Assembly (NCBI RefSeq): GCF_020271745.1
Contig: NZ_CP084296.1
Location: 3,162,001 to 3,226,000 of the forward strand
DNA: 64,000 nt
Reading direction: 5' to 3'
Origin: Providencia alcalifaciens
Lineage (GTDB): Bacteria > Pseudomonadota > Gammaproteobacteria > Enterobacterales > Enterobacteriaceae
The position numbers and the translations under genes were made by a program. Below, in pieces: positions 19,840 through 30,665 of the stretch (position 1 is the stretch's first letter; each line of letters begins with the position of its first letter). Below the pieces are notes generated by a model. It was not told the DNA's origin, made no database searches, and saw only the letters and a program-made list of their open reading frames with translations.

Positions 19840-20274
19840 TTGGAATCTCAAATTGGAACTGAATTATCTCGTGTAGTCCGTATGTGGCGAGCATTGATCG
19901 ACTATCGCCTCAAGCCACTTAAACTCACGCAAACACACTGGGTAACACTGCATAATATTAGCCAGTTACCGCCCGAACAGTCACAGATTCAATTGGCAAA
20001 AGCAATCGGTATTGAGCAACCTTCTCTAGTCAGGACATTAGATCAATTAGAAGAAAAAAGGCTCATTTCTCGTCATACATGTGCGAATGACCGACGTGCC
20101 AAGAGAATCAAACTCACAGAGGAATCGGAGCCTTTTATCAAAACGGTTGATCAAGTGATTAATAATACGCGGACAGAAATTTTAAGTAATATTAGTCATG
20201 ACGAGCTAAGCCAATTATCTTTATTGCTATTAAAGCTGGAAAAAAATATTCTACGCTTACAAAATGATTCATAG
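19840..20274 (+). CDS. slyA: SlyA, MarR-family transcriptional regulator
   Basis: 144 residues, the E. coli length, starting at TTG (19840) 4 bp after a near-perfect AAGGAGGG ribosome site; upstream ATG codons have none. Winged-helix regulator that relieves H-NS silencing. [20 protein letters not shown] and the recognition helix [14 protein letters not shown] are nearly those of E. coli SlyA, as is [13 protein letters not shown] in the wing. A TTG start is also used by E. coli slyA as I recall. Confidence 0.95.
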   Translation: MESQIGTELSRVVRMWRALIDYRLKPLKLTQTHWVTLHNISQLPPEQSQIQLAKAIGIEQPSLVRTLDQLEEKRLISRHTCANDRRAKRIKLTEESEPFIKTVDQVINNTRTEILSNISHDELSQLSLLLLKLEKNILRLQNDS

Positions 20275-20668
20275 GCTAATAATTTTTATTTCTAATGAGA
20301 TTTTATTGCTATGAATATAATTGCATAAATATATATTAAACTAATAACTATAGCCACCGTGCACGTAATATGTATTTCTATATGGATGCATGATTTCTTA
20401 CGTGAGGCGGCTTTGTATTCTATTACTATGGATTAATTATTAAAAAATGGGACATTAAGGTGTACAAATATGAATAATAAACATCAGTCAAGAAAGATAG
20501 AGAACACTCATTGCATAAATTACATTTTACTAGAATGATATCAATCACAATCATTCAATAAATTTCTGTTATGGGAATAATAAACAAAAAGATAGTAAAG
20601 TACTCAGGTTCGATAAAAACATTATTACTAATAAGCTAAAAAACAAATACTAAACATGATTTAAATAA
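20275..20668. other. slyA-slyB intergenic stretch, no gene seen
   Basis: About 390 bp of AT-rich DNA between the convergent slyA and slyB genes, ending in a shared terminator. No frame with a ribosome site was found. Confidence 0.4.
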
Positions 20669-20714
20669 AAAATGCGTTCATCGATTAATTAGTCGGTGAA
20701 CGCATTTTATTTTT
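20669..20714. terminator. slyB terminator, probably bidirectional
   Basis: Twelve-bp stem AAAATGCGTTCA/TGAACGCATTTT with a 16-base loop. It has a T run on the plus side and, on the minus side, TATTTAAATC, just after the slyB stop codon. Confidence 0.82.
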
Positions 20715-20727
20715 AATTTATGTCAAA

Positions 20728-21195
20728 TTAGCGAGGTGATACAGTAACTGTATTTCCGCTGTTTGCTATCATAACACGCTGACCTACACGGAAAGCGGTA
20801 GGATCTTGTTTCTGAACAACAACGATGTTTTTACCACTGTCTAAACGGATTTCAAGCTGCACACCTTGGCTTTTGTTTAGGGCACCTTGTGCTTGTTGAC
20901 CCGCTAAACCACCTGCGATTGCACCAGCCGCTGTTGCTAGCGTTTTACCAGTACCACCACCGACAGTATTACCTAACAGGCCACCGATAACTGCGCCACC
21001 AATTGCACCAATCACGTTACCATCCTCACCCGCTTGAATGGTAACTGGGCGAGCGTTTAGTACCGTACCGTAAGTCACAGTTTGGACTTGTTTAGCATCT
21101 TGAGCTGAAATAGTATCACCAGAAAGCGTACTTGTATTGACACAGCCAGATAACGCAACAACCGCAGCAACACCTACAAAAACTTTCTTAAGCAT
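20728..21195 (-). CDS. slyB: SlyB outer-membrane lipoprotein
   Basis: 155 residues. The signal peptide ends in lipobox ALSGC (lipidated Cys18). A Gly-rich central segment (IGGAVIGGLLGNTVGGGTG) is the glycine-zipper region; the C-terminal beta domain is VQLEIRLDSGKNIVVVQ. E. coli SlyB (155) forms nanodiscs around outer membrane proteins under PhoPQ stress. Convergent with slyA and divergent from anmK, as in E. coli. I did not find a clear PhoP box. Confidence 0.94.
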   Translation of the reverse strand: MLKKVFVGVAAVVALSGCVNTSTLSGDTISAQDAKQVQTVTYGTVLNARPVTIQAGEDGNVIGAIGGAVIGGLLGNTVGGGTGKTLATAAGAIAGGLAGQQAQGALNKSQGVQLEIRLDSGKNIVVVQKQDPTAFRVGQRVMIANSGNTVTVSPR

Positions 21196-21720
21196 AATAA
21201 CTCCTATGAGACTTGCTGTTTGTGGCAGTAACGTAGCATCGAAGATTTGTTCTTACCATAAGCACAACAACATCAAAAATTTATTTTAGATAACAGAGCC
21301 TAGACTACTAATTTTGAATTAAATAATGCATCAACACTAGGTAAAATATCTCAAATTCCACCCTAAATCCCCCACTTAAGGCACCCTTTGCTAAAGAACT
21401 ATCTATCTTTTGACTATTTTAGAACATCAAGTTATAGCAAAGACTAAATAAGGGATTTTCATCTGTAATAAAAACTACCCACCATAAGGTGTAGCAGATA
21501 ATTACAGAATGAACCATTATAAATCAAATTAAATAAATGAGAGATAGAAAAGCGATTCATTGTTGCTATTTTGCTCACTATTTTCATCTCCTCTATCAAT
21601 TATTTATTATTCCTGCGAAGCGCTACGAGAAATTGAATCAAGAAGTTGACAAATTCTTCTCTCACAGCACAATCTTTCCTAGTTTATCTCATCGAGTGAA
21701 TAGACACGTTAAAGGGAATA
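21196..21720. other. slyB-anmK divergent intergenic stretch
   Basis: About 525 bp between divergent slyB and anmK. A 64-codon frame at 21537-21731 lacks a ribosome site and resembles no protein I know, so it was not called. E. coli has mliC (ydhA) near anmK; no trace of it was seen. Confidence 0.4.
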
Positions 21721-22845
21721 ATGATGATTAAATCGGGTCGCTATATCGGTGTTATGTCAGGAACCAGCCTAGATGGTGTTGATGTCGTATTAGCTGCAAT
21801 TAACGATAAGTTTGTTGCAGAGCAAGCTAGCTTGAGCGCCGCATTTCCGATTGAACTGAAAAAGCGCATTCTCAATATTTGCCAAGGGCAAGAAACAACA
21901 CTTTCTGAATTGGGAAAAATAGATAGAGAACTTGGCACAATATATGCCGATGCCATTAATCAGCTTCTTCATCAAACGGGCCTATCTCCTGAAGATATTA
22001 TTGCAATTGGTTGTCACGGACAAACGGTTTGGCATGAACCCGATAGTGAAACACCGTTTACTATGCAGATTGGTGATAACAACCGTATAGCGGCGTTAAC
22101 GGGAATAACGACTGTGGGGGATTTCCGCCGCAGAGACATGGCCTATGGTGGACAAGGTGCTCCGTTAGTTCCTGCATTTCATTTAGCCGTATTAGGGCAT
22201 CCGACTGAAAAACGCATTGTGCTTAATATTGGCGGGATTGCGAATGTTACTGCATTGCTGCCAAACGCATATGTAAAAGGCTATGACACAGGGCCTGGTA
22301 ATATGTTAATGGACACTTGGATCTGGCGTAACAAGCAACAAGCGTATGATAAAGATGGTGAATGGGCAAAAACAGGAACGGTGAATCAGGCATTATTAAA
22401 TGCGATGCTTAATGATAGCTATTTTAAACGTTCAGCGCCTAAAAGTACTGGGCGTGAATATTTTAATATGCAATGGCTAGAACAGCATTTGGCGCATTTT
22501 CAATTGTTATCTCCTGAAGACGTACAAGCAACATTGTGTGAATTGACCGCTGTATCTATCGTGGATCAAGTTAAGCTCTGTGGTGGCTGTGAGCGTTTAA
22601 TTGTTTGTGGCGGCGGCGCTCAAAATAAATTCTTAATGTTGCGATTAGCGACATTACTGCCGGGGATTGAAGTCGCACCAAGTGATAAATTTGGACTGAG
22701 TGGTGATGATATGGAAGCACTGGCATTTGCTTGGCTTGCCGCTCGCACAGTTTCAGGCTTATCAGGTAGCCTTGCATCTGTAACGGGTGCTAGCAGAGAT
22801 AGCGTATTAGGTGCGATATACCCCGCAAATATTGATATAAAATAA
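21721..22845 (+). CDS. anmK: Anhydro-N-acetylmuramic acid kinase
   Basis: 374 residues (E. coli 369). It phosphorylates and hydrolyses 1,6-anhydroMurNAc to MurNAc-6-P during cell-wall recycling. ASKHA fold: [16 protein letters not shown] at the N-terminus is the ATP phosphate-binding loop, [11 protein letters not shown] the sugar-binding region, and NIGGIANVT and [12 protein letters not shown] follow. Two adjacent ATG codons (21721, 21724) are possible starts. First gene of an anmK-pdxH-tyrS-pdxY run. Confidence 0.95.
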   Translation: MMIKSGRYIGVMSGTSLDGVDVVLAAINDKFVAEQASLSAAFPIELKKRILNICQGQETTLSELGKIDRELGTIYADAINQLLHQTGLSPEDIIAIGCHGQTVWHEPDSETPFTMQIGDNNRIAALTGITTVGDFRRRDMAYGGQGAPLVPAFHLAVLGHPTEKRIVLNIGGIANVTALLPNAYVKGYDTGPGNMLMDTWIWRNKQQAYDKDGEWAKTGTVNQALLNAMLNDSYFKRSAPKSTGREYFNMQWLEQHLAHFQLLSPEDVQATLCELTAVSIVDQVKLCGGCERLIVCGGGAQNKFLMLRLATLLPGIEVAPSDKFGLSGDDMEALAFAWLAARTVSGLSGSLASVTGASRDSVLGAIYPANIDIK

Positions 22846-22865
22846 CCGCTTGAAAGGACAGTAAA

Positions 22866-23519
22866 ATGAACGAACTTGAAGAAATCGATCTTGCTGCGGT
22901 ACGACGTGAATATACAAAAGGTGGATTGAGACGCAAAGATTTAACGCCAGATCCTATTCCATTGTTTGAGCGCTGGTTAAAGCAAGCTTGTGAAGCGCGA
23001 TTAACTGACCCAACAGCAATGTGCGTGGCAACAGTCGATGAAACAGGGCAGCCTTATCAACGGATTGTATTATTAAAACATTTCGATGAAAACGGATTAG
23101 TCTTTTATACCAATTTAGGAAGCCGTAAAGCGCAGCATTTAGAGCATAACAATAAAATTAGTCTGCATTTTCCATGGTATCAATTAGAACGCCAAGTTCA
23201 TTTTACTGGTATTGCTGAGCGTTTAAGCCCTATTGAGGTACTAAAATATTTTCATAGCCGCCCAAAAGATAGCCAAATCGCGGCTTGGGCATCTGCTCAA
23301 TCTTCGCGGATTTCGGCTCGTGGAATCTTAGAAGGGAAATTTTTAGAACTTAAGCAGAAATTCCAAAACGGCGAGGTTCCATTACCAAGTTTTTGGGGGG
23401 GGTATCGCGTAGTTTTTAACAGTGTCGAATTTTGGCAAGGTGGCGCTCATCGCCTGCATGACCGCTTTCTATACCAAAGAGAAGGGGACGGTTGGGTAAT
23501 TGACCGATTAGCCCCGTAA
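22866..23519 (+). CDS. pdxH: Pyridoxine 5'-phosphate oxidase
   Basis: 217 residues. FMN enzyme that oxidises pyridoxine/pyridoxamine 5'-phosphate to pyridoxal 5'-phosphate, the last step of PLP synthesis and salvage. Seen: [18 protein letters not shown] and SRKAQHL (FMN and substrate contacts), and the C-terminal [13 protein letters not shown]. It follows anmK by 20 bp and shares the neighbourhood with pdxY, so vitamin B6 salvage is clustered here. Confidence 0.96.
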   Translation: MNELEEIDLAAVRREYTKGGLRRKDLTPDPIPLFERWLKQACEARLTDPTAMCVATVDETGQPYQRIVLLKHFDENGLVFYTNLGSRKAQHLEHNNKISLHFPWYQLERQVHFTGIAERLSPIEVLKYFHSRPKDSQIAAWASAQSSRISARGILEGKFLELKQKFQNGEVPLPSFWGGYRVVFNSVEFWQGGAHRLHDRFLYQREGDGWVIDRLAP

Positions 23520-23679
23520 TAAATGGTTTTTTAGCTGGCACTTAATTGATATGCGCTTTATGCTATAGCCTCGTTTAAGAAAATTGACAAATCATACTGA
23601 CGAGCCTTTAAGCGAAGTCTTATTCTGCCAATTTTTTACATTAAAATAGATAGACAAAATTCAACCGATGGAGTCATTG

Positions 23680-24954
23680 ATGTCTAGCAATAACCTGATT
23701 AAACAATTGCAAGAGCGGGGCCTCGTTGCCCAGGTAACGGATGAGGATGCGTTAGCAGAGAGACTGGCGCAGGGCCCTATCTCTCTCTATTGTGGCTTCG
23801 ACCCTACCGCCGATAGCTTGCACTTGGGACATCTGGTTCCTTTGCTGTGTTTAAAACGATTCCAACTAGCCGGGCACAAGCCTGTGGCGTTGGTCGGTGG
23901 CGCAACGGGTCTTATTGGCGACCCGAGCTTTAAAGCTACTGAACGTAAATTAAACACCACAGAAACCGTTCAAGAGTGGGTAGAAAAAATTCGTAACCAA
24001 GTTTCACCATTCCTTAGTTTTGATTGTGGTGAAAGCAGCGCACGTCTAGCTAACAACTATGATTGGTTTGGCAAAATGGACGTGCTGACATTCTTACGTG
24101 ATATTGGTAAACACTTCTCCGTTAACCAAATGATCAACCGTGAGTCTGTTAAGCAGCGTTTAAACCGTGATGATGTCGGGATCTCTTTCACTGAATTCGC
24201 CTATAACCTATTACAAGGTTACGATTTTGCGAACATGAATAAAGAGATGGGTGTTGAGTTACAAATTGGTGGTTCAGACCAATGGGGTAACATTACATCT
24301 GGTATTGATTTAACTCGTCGTCTGCATCAAAACCAAGTGTTTGGTTTAACTGTTCCACTGATCACCAAAACAGATGGTACCAAGTTTGGTAAAACCGAAG
24401 GTGGTGCAGTGTGGTTAGATCCGAAGAAAACCAGCCAATATAAATTCTACCAATTCTGGATTAACACAGCGGATGCTGACGTTTATCGTTTCCTGAAATT
24501 CTTTACTTTCATGGAATTAAGCGAAATTGACGCATTGGAAGAAGAAGACAAAAATAGCGGTAAAGCACCACGTGCACAGTATGTATTAGCAGAAGAAGTG
24601 ACTAAATTAGTTCACGGTGAAGCGGGGCTCGCGGCTGCAAAACGCATTACTGAAAGCTTATTCTCCGGCGCAGTATCTGATTTAACTGAAGCTGACTTTG
24701 AACAGTTAGCACAAGACGGTATGCCATGCATCACCCTAGAAGATGGTGCAGATCTCCAGCAAGCATTAGTTGATTCAGAACTGGTACCTTCTCGTGGTCA
24801 AGCAAGAACGGCAATCAGCTCAAATGCAGTCTCTGTCAATGGTCAGAAACAAACTGAACCAATGTATGTATTCACTGATGCTGACCGTTTATTTGGCCGT
24901 TATACACTTATCCGCCGCGGTAAGAAAAATGACTGCTTAGTTAACTGGAAATAG
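23680..24954 (+). CDS. tyrS: Tyrosyl-tRNA synthetase
   Basis: 424 residues from the ATG at 23680 (GGAG 6-9 bp upstream), matching the E. coli length; an in-frame ATG at 23668 lies before that ribosome site and is rejected. Class I synthetase: HLGH (HIGH box) in [17 protein letters not shown] (KMSKS box) and the C-terminal S4-like RNA-binding domain [18 protein letters not shown]. It ends in the E. coli-like [13 protein letters not shown]. Confidence 0.97.
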   Translation: MSSNNLIKQLQERGLVAQVTDEDALAERLAQGPISLYCGFDPTADSLHLGHLVPLLCLKRFQLAGHKPVALVGGATGLIGDPSFKATERKLNTTETVQEWVEKIRNQVSPFLSFDCGESSARLANNYDWFGKMDVLTFLRDIGKHFSVNQMINRESVKQRLNRDDVGISFTEFAYNLLQGYDFANMNKEMGVELQIGGSDQWGNITSGIDLTRRLHQNQVFGLTVPLITKTDGTKFGKTEGGAVWLDPKKTSQYKFYQFWINTADADVYRFLKFFTFMELSEIDALEEEDKNSGKAPRAQYVLAEEVTKLVHGEAGLAAAKRITESLFSGAVSDLTEADFEQLAQDGMPCITLEDGADLQQALVDSELVPSRGQARTAISSNAVSVNGQKQTEPMYVFTDADRLFGRYTLIRRGKKNDCLVNWK

Positions 24955-24976
24955 CTCTGACGAACCTTTGTAATAT

Positions 24977-25006
24977 ATAGCCCGGAAATCTCCGGGCTAT
25001 TCATAT
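24977..25006 (+). terminator. tyrS terminator
   Basis: Ten-bp perfect stem ATAGCCCGGA/TCCGGGCTAT with a 4-base loop, 22 bp after tyrS; the T tail is weak (TCATATT), so some read-through to pdxY is likely. Confidence 0.7.
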
Positions 25007-25065
25007 TGGCAAATGGCTACTCACTGATTTCTCTTCATTCGACATAACAATTCTCTGGGTTTCCA

Positions 25066-25929
25066 ATGAAAAGCGTATTATCAATTCAATCCCATGTTGT
25101 TTTCGGCCATGCAGGAAACAGTGCTGCTGCATTCCCTATGTGCCGTATGGGCGTAGATGTGTGGCCACTTAATACAGTGCAATTCTCCAACCATACTCAG
25201 TATCCACAATGGACGGGTTCAGTATTTCCCGCTCAGCATTTGACAGACATTGTCGAAGGATTAGCAAAAATCCATAAACTAGCAATCTGTAATGCCGTGT
25301 TAAGTGGCTATATTGGTTCTGCTGAGCAAGGCAATGATATTCTAGCGATTGTCCAAAAAGTCAAAGCAGCGAATCCGCAGGCTATCTATTTTTGTGACCC
25401 GGTGATGGGGCATCCAGAGAAAGGATGCATCGTTGCACCAGGTGTCGCTGAGTTTCTTTGCCAACAAGCGTTAGCGGCGAGTGATGTGATTGCGCCTAAC
25501 TTATTAGAGTTAGAAACTTTAGCGAATGAAAAAATCACGACCGTAGAGCAAGCCGTTCAAGCTGCTCGCCGATTATGTCAGCAAGGACCTAAAACTGTAT
25601 TAGTTAAGCATTTAAACCATGCGGGTTACCGTGCAGACCGCTTTGAAATGATTTTAGTCACTGCGGAACACAGCTGGCATGTTAGCCGCCCATTAGTGGA
25701 TTTTGGTGAAAAACAGCCTGTAGGAGTCGGTGATTTAACGAGTGGTTTAATGTTGGTTAACATTTTAAAAGGCGAGCCACTAGATAAAGGCTTAGAGCAT
25801 GTTGCTGCGGCAGTTTATGAAGTAATGCTGAAAACCAAAGAAATGGGTGAATATGAACTTCAGTTAGTCGCTGCTCAAGATTTGATGGTTAGCCCTCAAC
25901 ATAAATTTTGCGCCACTCAGTTAGACTAA
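25066..25929 (+). CDS. pdxY: Pyridoxal kinase 2
   Basis: 287 residues, the E. coli length. Ribokinase-fold kinase that phosphorylates pyridoxal in the PLP salvage route. [21 protein letters not shown] at the start and the catalytic [12 protein letters not shown] near residue 220 are typical. The anion hole and Asp (GVGDL) are present. Downstream lies an unusual cluster of hairpins. Confidence 0.96.
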   Translation: MKSVLSIQSHVVFGHAGNSAAAFPMCRMGVDVWPLNTVQFSNHTQYPQWTGSVFPAQHLTDIVEGLAKIHKLAICNAVLSGYIGSAEQGNDILAIVQKVKAANPQAIYFCDPVMGHPEKGCIVAPGVAEFLCQQALAASDVIAPNLLELETLANEKITTVEQAVQAARRLCQQGPKTVLVKHLNHAGYRADRFEMILVTAEHSWHVSRPLVDFGEKQPVGVGDLTSGLMLVNILKGEPLDKGLEHVAAAVYEVMLKTKEMGEYELQLVAAQDLMVSPQHKFCATQLD

Positions 25930-25947
25930 TTGAGCGTAATAATAAAA

Positions 25948-26132
25948 ACAGCGCCGAATGGCGCTGTCAGACCATTGACAAACCCATCAGGTTTGGAAAT
26001 GGCTCTTTCGGGTTGTAAAATTAACAAGGAAAATCAATTTATTGATTTTCGCCTGATAACACAAAGAGGGAAAAACTACGCTTTTATCCCTCTTTGTCAG
26101 CAACCTCACAGCGCCAACCGGCGCTGTTTTTG
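25948..26132 (+). other. Cluster of five hairpins between pdxY and gstA
   Basis: Five perfect short stems occur in 185 bp: ACAGCGCC/GGCGCTGT at 25948-25967, CAAACC/GGTTTG at 25979-25995, GAAAATCAAT/ATTGATTTTC at 26029-26050, ACAAAGAGGGA/TCCCTCTTTGT at 26061-26097, and ACAGCGCC/GGCGCTGT again at 26108-26127. Only the last is followed by a T tract (TTTTTGT), so it is the probable pdxY terminator. The first and last stems share the same arms, so they could also pair with each other to close one large structure. The role is unknown; a processed 3' UTR or an sRNA is possible. Confidence 0.55.
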
Positions 26133-26154
26133 TAAATACAATTCATACAATAGA

Positions 26155-26772
26155 TTACTTCTTCAGTAACCCTTCCGCTTCTAATGCCTCTTGTACTTTT
26201 GGTCGCTTCGCAATCTTCTCACAATATTCGTTCAGATGGCTCAATGCACTGATATCAACGCCAACTAAGCGAGTCCAGTTGGTAACCGTAAACAGATACG
26301 CATCTGCAACACAGAAATCACTTTTAGCGACAAAGTAAGGCTGATTTTTCAGAACATCATTCACGTACTGGAATTTTTTCAGTAAATTTGCGCGAACAAC
26401 ATCTTTATATTCTTCAGGGGTATTTGGCGCAAATAATGGGCCAAAATTCTTATGCAGCTCAGTGGAAATGAAGTTTAGCGCTTCTAACTGATGGTAGCGT
26501 TTCATTGAACCTGGCAGGGCAATTAAGTTTCTATTTGGGTTTTGATCTGCAATATATTGCACAATCACAGCACCTTCAGTTAATTGCTCATCATCATCTA
26601 AAACGAGAGTAGGAACTTGACCTTTAGGGTTAATTTCTAAGAAGTTTTGACCCGTTTCTGTGCTTTTTTCTTTTAAGTTAACACGGACAATACTGAAATC
26701 TAACCCTGCTTCACGCAGAATGATATGAGGAGAAAGTGAGCAGGCACCGGGAGCGTAATACAATTTCATCAT
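26155..26772 (-). CDS. gstA: Glutathione S-transferase GstA
   Basis: 205 residues (E. coli GstA 201). Beta-class GST: N-terminal thioredoxin-like domain MMKLYYAPGACSLSPHIILREA with the family's catalytic Cys10/11 region, cis-Pro motif GQVPTLVLDD, then glutathione contacts LTEGAVIVQYIAD and an all-helical C-terminal domain from about residue 90. It conjugates glutathione to electrophiles. The position after pdxY is as in E. coli. Confidence 0.93.
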   Translation of the reverse strand: MMKLYYAPGACSLSPHIILREAGLDFSIVRVNLKEKSTETGQNFLEINPKGQVPTLVLDDDEQLTEGAVIVQYIADQNPNRNLIALPGSMKRYHQLEALNFISTELHKNFGPLFAPNTPEEYKDVVRANLLKKFQYVNDVLKNQPYFVAKSDFCVADAYLFTVTNWTRLVGVDISALSHLNEYCEKIAKRPKVQEALEAEGLLKK

Positions 26773-27059
26773 AAAACTCCTAAGTCATAGAATGGTCATC
26801 GTTATTGTTCTTCCAAGTATACACCAGATTTAAAAAGAGAATTGCCAAAGGATGCGGGATGGCTCTCAATATCTAAAATCACGCTAATATATGGCAAGCT
26901 TACGATAGACGAGTATTTTTTAGGAAAATTATCTATTTAATTGATAATCCATTAAAATTAAGAATGTTACAGGAGAGGTACCTGAGAGGGTTCTGTTATA
27001 GTTTTGTCTCACATTGAGTTACTCTCTCAATCCTTAGCCACATTTTATGAGCTGTCAAA

Positions 27060-27926
27060 ATGGCATCCATTTTTCACAATCTGAATTACTTAACCAAGCT
27101 AGATGCCATCTTAATGGCTCATAAACCGAATAGTAGTAAAGGGTTAAAACGCTTTATTCTTGAATTTTGGTTTTTTGGCTTAATTAATGCTCGTTCTTGT
27201 CTGTTTGCTGGTTTCTTCTTTTTGGCTTTATTCCTAGTGCCTGCGAAAGGTATTTTAGGTATTCCTCGTTATGATGTTTTGTTGGTTTTCGCAGTCTCTT
27301 TTCAAGTGGTTTTGGTATGGTCAAAGTTAGAAACGTGGGATGAGCTAAAAGCTATTTGTGTATTCCATTTAGTGGGTTTTATGATGGAATTATTTAAAAC
27401 CTCTGCGACAATTGGTTCATGGCAATATCCTGATGAGGCGTATACCAAACTTTGGGGAGTGCCACTGTTCACTGGGTTTATGTATGCAGCAGTTGGCAGC
27501 TATATTATTCAATCTTGGCGTTTTTTTAATGTCAGAATTGAACATTATCCACCTTATTGGATGGCGACATTAGTGGCTTTAGCCATTTATATTAACTTTT
27601 TTAGCCATCACTATATTGATGATTATCGTTGGTACTTAACGGCATTTATATTTGGTTTGTATGCCCGTAGTGTGGTGTTTTATACCCCGTTAGATAAAGA
27701 ACGTAAAATGCCGCTATTGCTTGCATTTATGCTGATAGGATTCTTCATTTGGCTGGCGGAAAACTTCGGAACGTTCTTTGGTGTTTGGCAATATCCAAAT
27801 CAAATCGGAGCATGGTCGATGGTACATGCAGGGAAGTGGGGGGCATGGTCATTACTGGTGATCGTGACTTTCACAATTGTGGTGCATCTCAAACACATAA
27901 AACGTTGTGTATCCATAGCGCGCTAA
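27060..27926 (+). CDS. DUF817 integral membrane protein
   Basis: 288 residues with seven to eight hydrophobic helices and the DUF817 hallmarks FMMELFKTSATIGSWQYPDE, GSYIIQSWRFF and ENFGTFFGVWQYPNQ. Repeated WQYP motifs in two halves suggest an internal duplication. The function is not established for the family. Start chosen at the first ATG; there is only a weak ribosome site (GAG). It is convergent with the sap operon. It marks the junction between the two E. coli-like segments of this window. Confidence 0.75.
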   Translation: MASIFHNLNYLTKLDAILMAHKPNSSKGLKRFILEFWFFGLINARSCLFAGFFFLALFLVPAKGILGIPRYDVLLVFAVSFQVVLVWSKLETWDELKAICVFHLVGFMMELFKTSATIGSWQYPDEAYTKLWGVPLFTGFMYAAVGSYIIQSWRFFNVRIEHYPPYWMATLVALAIYINFFSHHYIDDYRWYLTAFIFGLYARSVVFYTPLDKERKMPLLLAFMLIGFFIWLAENFGTFFGVWQYPNQIGAWSMVHAGKWGAWSLLVIVTFTIVVHLKHIKRCVSIAR

Positions 27927-27942
27927 CAACGAATTTTTTGTT

Positions 27943-27972
27943 AAAGACGGAGGCTATTTCCCCCGTCTTTTG
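27943..27972. terminator. Hairpin between DUF817 gene and sapF
   Basis: Stem AAAGACGG/CCGTCTTT around a 12-base loop, between two convergent genes. A T run exists on the plus side (CTTTTGG) but it is weak. Confidence 0.55.
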
Positions 27973-27976
27973 GTCA

Positions 27977-28780
27977 TTACAAATCTTGGCGCCACGCATC
28001 AATGGATAGTGGCTCTCCAAAGTGGCTTTCAATCAGACGACGCGTTACGTCATGAAGTGGAGCCGCTAAAACTTCCGCTGTATTTCCTCGCTCAACCACC
28101 TCGCCTTTATCCATCACGAGCATTTTGTCACTAATATGCTTCATCATGCCTAAATGCTGGGTAACGTAAATATAAGCGATATCTTGCTTAGCTTGTAAAT
28201 CGAGCATCAAGTTGATGATCTGTGAACGCATTGACATATCCAGAGAGGCAAGTGCTTCGTCAGCCACGATAATTTCTGGTTGCAGAATTAACGCACGGGC
28301 GAGGGCGATCCGCTGTTTTTGACCCGATGCTAGCATGTGTGGGTAATATTCTGCGTGATCGGCCAGTAATCCTACTTGGCGTAATGTCTGGATAATACGT
28401 CTTTCCCGTTCAATACCGGTAAGGCTAGTATTCAGTTTTAAGGGTAATTCTAGGGTTTGACCAATACGCTGGCGTGGGTTTAAGGAGGTACTTGGATCCT
28501 GAAATATCATGCGAATACGTTGGCTTCGGTAGCTATAATCACCAAAACTTAACCGTTGACCACGGATCAAAATCTCTCCGCCAGAAGGTTCGGTTACTCC
28601 GGATAACATTCGAGCAAGAGTGGATTTCCCTGAGCCGTTAGCACCAATTATGGCTAAAGTCTGCCCAGCTTGTAGGTTAAAACTTAAGGGTTTGACGGCT
28701 TGTAATTCATGGCGACGAAATAACCCTTCACGAAAACGGAACGTTTTTGTCAGGTTACGTACCTCAAGTAACGTTTCCAT
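27977..28780 (-). CDS. sapF: SapF, peptide ABC transporter ATPase
   Basis: 267-residue ATP-binding subunit of the SapABCDF system. Walker A GANGSGKS near residue 45, signature LASGQKQRIALARAL (the usual LSGGQ is LASGQ here), Walker B IIVADEALASLD. The Sap system is linked to antimicrobial-peptide resistance and, in E. coli, putrescine export and Trk potassium uptake. Last gene of the operon, sharing one base with sapD. Confidence 0.93.
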   Translation of the reverse strand: METLLEVRNLTKTFRFREGLFRRHELQAVKPLSFNLQAGQTLAIIGANGSGKSTLARMLSGVTEPSGGEILIRGQRLSFGDYSYRSQRIRMIFQDPSTSLNPRQRIGQTLELPLKLNTSLTGIERERRIIQTLRQVGLLADHAEYYPHMLASGQKQRIALARALILQPEIIVADEALASLDMSMRSQIINLMLDLQAKQDIAYIYVTQHLGMMKHISDKMLVMDKGEVVERGNTAEVLAAPLHDVTRRLIESHFGEPLSIDAWRQDL

Positions 28781-29775
28781 TAGGGTTGTTCCTCGGTATT
28801 CAGTGGATAATGGCAGGCAACTAGATGTCCCTTAATACTACGTAGTGGTGGTGCATCGATACAGGTTCGTTGCGCGTAAGGGCAACGAGGCCCCAAACGA
28901 CAGCCAACCGGTAAATGTTCCAATGAAGGGATAGCCCCAGGGAGCGTATTTAAACGACCTTTATGCGGGATCGGACTTTCAAAATCAGGAATAGAGCGAA
29001 TTAATGCTTGCGTATAAGGATGGCGAGGGCGCTGTAAAATATCATTCGGTGTGGCACTCTCTACTGTCTGGCCGCAATACAGGACATTAATTCGATCAAC
29101 TAATTTTGACATCATTTCCATGTCATGGCTGATCAACAAAATTCCCATATTATTGTTTTGGTTTAATTTATCCAATAAGCGGAAAATTTGTGCCTGCGTG
29201 GTGGATTCCATCGCGTTGGTGGGTTCATCTGCAATCAACAAGCGAGGTTGGTTAGCAATCGCAATGGCGATCATCACTTTTTGGCATTCACCATCGGTCA
29301 GTTCGTACGGATAACTGCGCATGATGTCTTTGTGATCTTTGATACCCACACGGTGCAATAATTCAATTGCGCGACGTTTACGCCAGTTGAAGCGTTGCCA
29401 CCAACGCCCTTTGTATGTCCAGCCAGGGATTGATTGGATCAGCTGTTTCTCTATATCAGCTGCCGGGTCAAGACACGATTGCGGCTCTTGGAAAATCATC
29501 GAAATATTATGACCAATCAGGCGGCGACGCTTACGTGGGCTGAGTTTTAATAGGTCAATATCTTGGAAGCGAAAGCGGTCCGCAGTCACGCGGATATTAT
29601 CCTTGGTGATCCCACAAATGGCTTTAGCAATTAAGCTTTTACCAGAACCCGACTCACCCACTAAGCCACGAACCTCACCTTCAGATAAGGTCATGGAGAC
29701 GCGGTCAACGGCTTTGACGGGACCGTTAGCTGTCATAAATTCAATGGTTAAATTACGAATATCAAGTAATGGCAT
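28780..29775 (-). CDS. sapD: SapD, peptide ABC transporter ATPase
   Basis: 331 residues. Walker A GESGSGKS near residue 42, Walker [13 protein letters not shown], followed by the oligopeptide-type C-terminal domain with four cysteines ([14 protein letters not shown]...C) typical of DppD/OppD-like ATPases, which may bind an Fe-S cluster. The signature loop is [12 protein letters not shown], a variant of LSGGQ, as in other SapD proteins. SapD also supports Trk-mediated K+ uptake in E. coli. Its ends overlap both sapC and sapF. Confidence 0.93.
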   Translation of the reverse strand: MPLLDIRNLTIEFMTANGPVKAVDRVSMTLSEGEVRGLVGESGSGKSLIAKAICGITKDNIRVTADRFRFQDIDLLKLSPRKRRRLIGHNISMIFQEPQSCLDPAADIEKQLIQSIPGWTYKGRWWQRFNWRKRRAIELLHRVGIKDHKDIMRSYPYELTDGECQKVMIAIAIANQPRLLIADEPTNAMESTTQAQIFRLLDKLNQNNNMGILLISHDMEMMSKLVDRINVLYCGQTVESATPNDILQRPRHPYTQALIRSIPDFESPIPHKGRLNTLPGAIPSLEHLPVGCRLGPRCPYAQRTCIDAPPLRSIKGHLVACHYPLNTEEQP

Positions 29776-30665
29776 TATTCCACCCCCGAATTAATCGCTC
29801 GGTGTAGTCCATCACCCAGTAAGTTCACAAACAAGACACTCGACATAATCGCAACACCGGGCAAAATGACTGTCCACGGTGCCACATAAATCAATTCTAA
29901 CGTATCGCCTAGCATAGCCCCCCATTCTGATGATGGGAGTTGCGCCCCTAAATCTAAAAAGCCTAATGCGGCAATATCCAAAATCGCAATGGAGAGGGCG
30001 CGGGTCAATTCAGTGACCAAAATAGGCGTAATGTTGGGTAGTACGGTGTACCACAAAATAAAGATGTTTGAGGCGCCATCCAAACGCGCGGCCACAATAT
30101 ACTCTTTATCTAACTCATCATGTACGGCAACGTAGATGGTACGTACCATACGAGGGATCAGTGCAAGGCAAATTGCGAGCATCGCATTGGTTAAGCTGGC
30201 ACCCATAAATGCCACTACGATGATCGCCAGTAGTAAAGAAGGAATCGATAGCAAGGTATCCAAAACGTGGTTAAAGACAGCGGATTTGAGTCCACGGGTC
30301 ATGCCCGCAAGGCAGCCTAATACTAAACCGATTATCGTCGCAATCGCAGTGACCAACAAGGCTGAGCCGAATGTGGATTTAGTACCAATCAAGAGACGGC
30401 TTAAAATATCACGTCCTAAATCATCCGTACCAAAGAAGAATGCCACCTCACCATAGTGTGACCATGATGGCGGCGTAATTTGGTAACCCAAAAATTGTTG
30501 GTCGATGGCATAAGGTGCTAAATAAGGGCCTACAAAACAGAGGACGATTAAAAAAATCACCCCAAAAAAGCCGATCATTGCCAGTACGTCGGAGGAGAAA
30601 ATATTCCACACCACCCGTGTAGGGGATGGCATTTTCTGTTCACGATAAAAATTATCTGAGGACAT
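29775..30665 (-). CDS. sapC: SapC, ABC permease
   Basis: 296 residues, DppC/OppC-type inner-membrane permease with about six helices. The EAA loop region reads [20 protein letters not shown] (EAA-x3-G-x9-LP variant). It overlaps sapB by 14 bp and sapD by one base, so expression is coupled. Confidence 0.93.
   Translation of the reverse strand: MSSDNFYREQKMPSPTRVVWNIFSSDVLAMIGFFGVIFLIVLCFVGPYLAPYAIDQQFLGYQITPPSWSHYGEVAFFFGTDDLGRDILSRLLIGTKSTFGSALLVTAIATIIGLVLGCLAGMTRGLKSAVFNHVLDTLLSIPSLLLAIIVVAFMGASLTNAMLAICLALIPRMVRTIYVAVHDELDKEYIVAARLDGASNIFILWYTVLPNITPILVTELTRALSIAILDIAALGFLDLGAQLPSSEWGAMLGDTLELIYVAPWTVILPGVAIMSSVLFVNLLGDGLHRAINSGVE

Noticed and set aside
19627..19851. Overlapping frames on both strands upstream of slyA
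   Set aside because: Very AT-rich, mirrored frames without ribosome sites; typical chance frames.
21537..21731. 64-codon frame upstream of anmK
   Set aside because: No ribosome site, overlaps the anmK start, no protein similarity recognised; anmK leader is the simpler reading.
26947..27060. Riboswitch-like GAGAGG-rich leader before the DUF817 gene
   Set aside because: Some purine-rich repeats are present, but no known riboswitch core could be matched.
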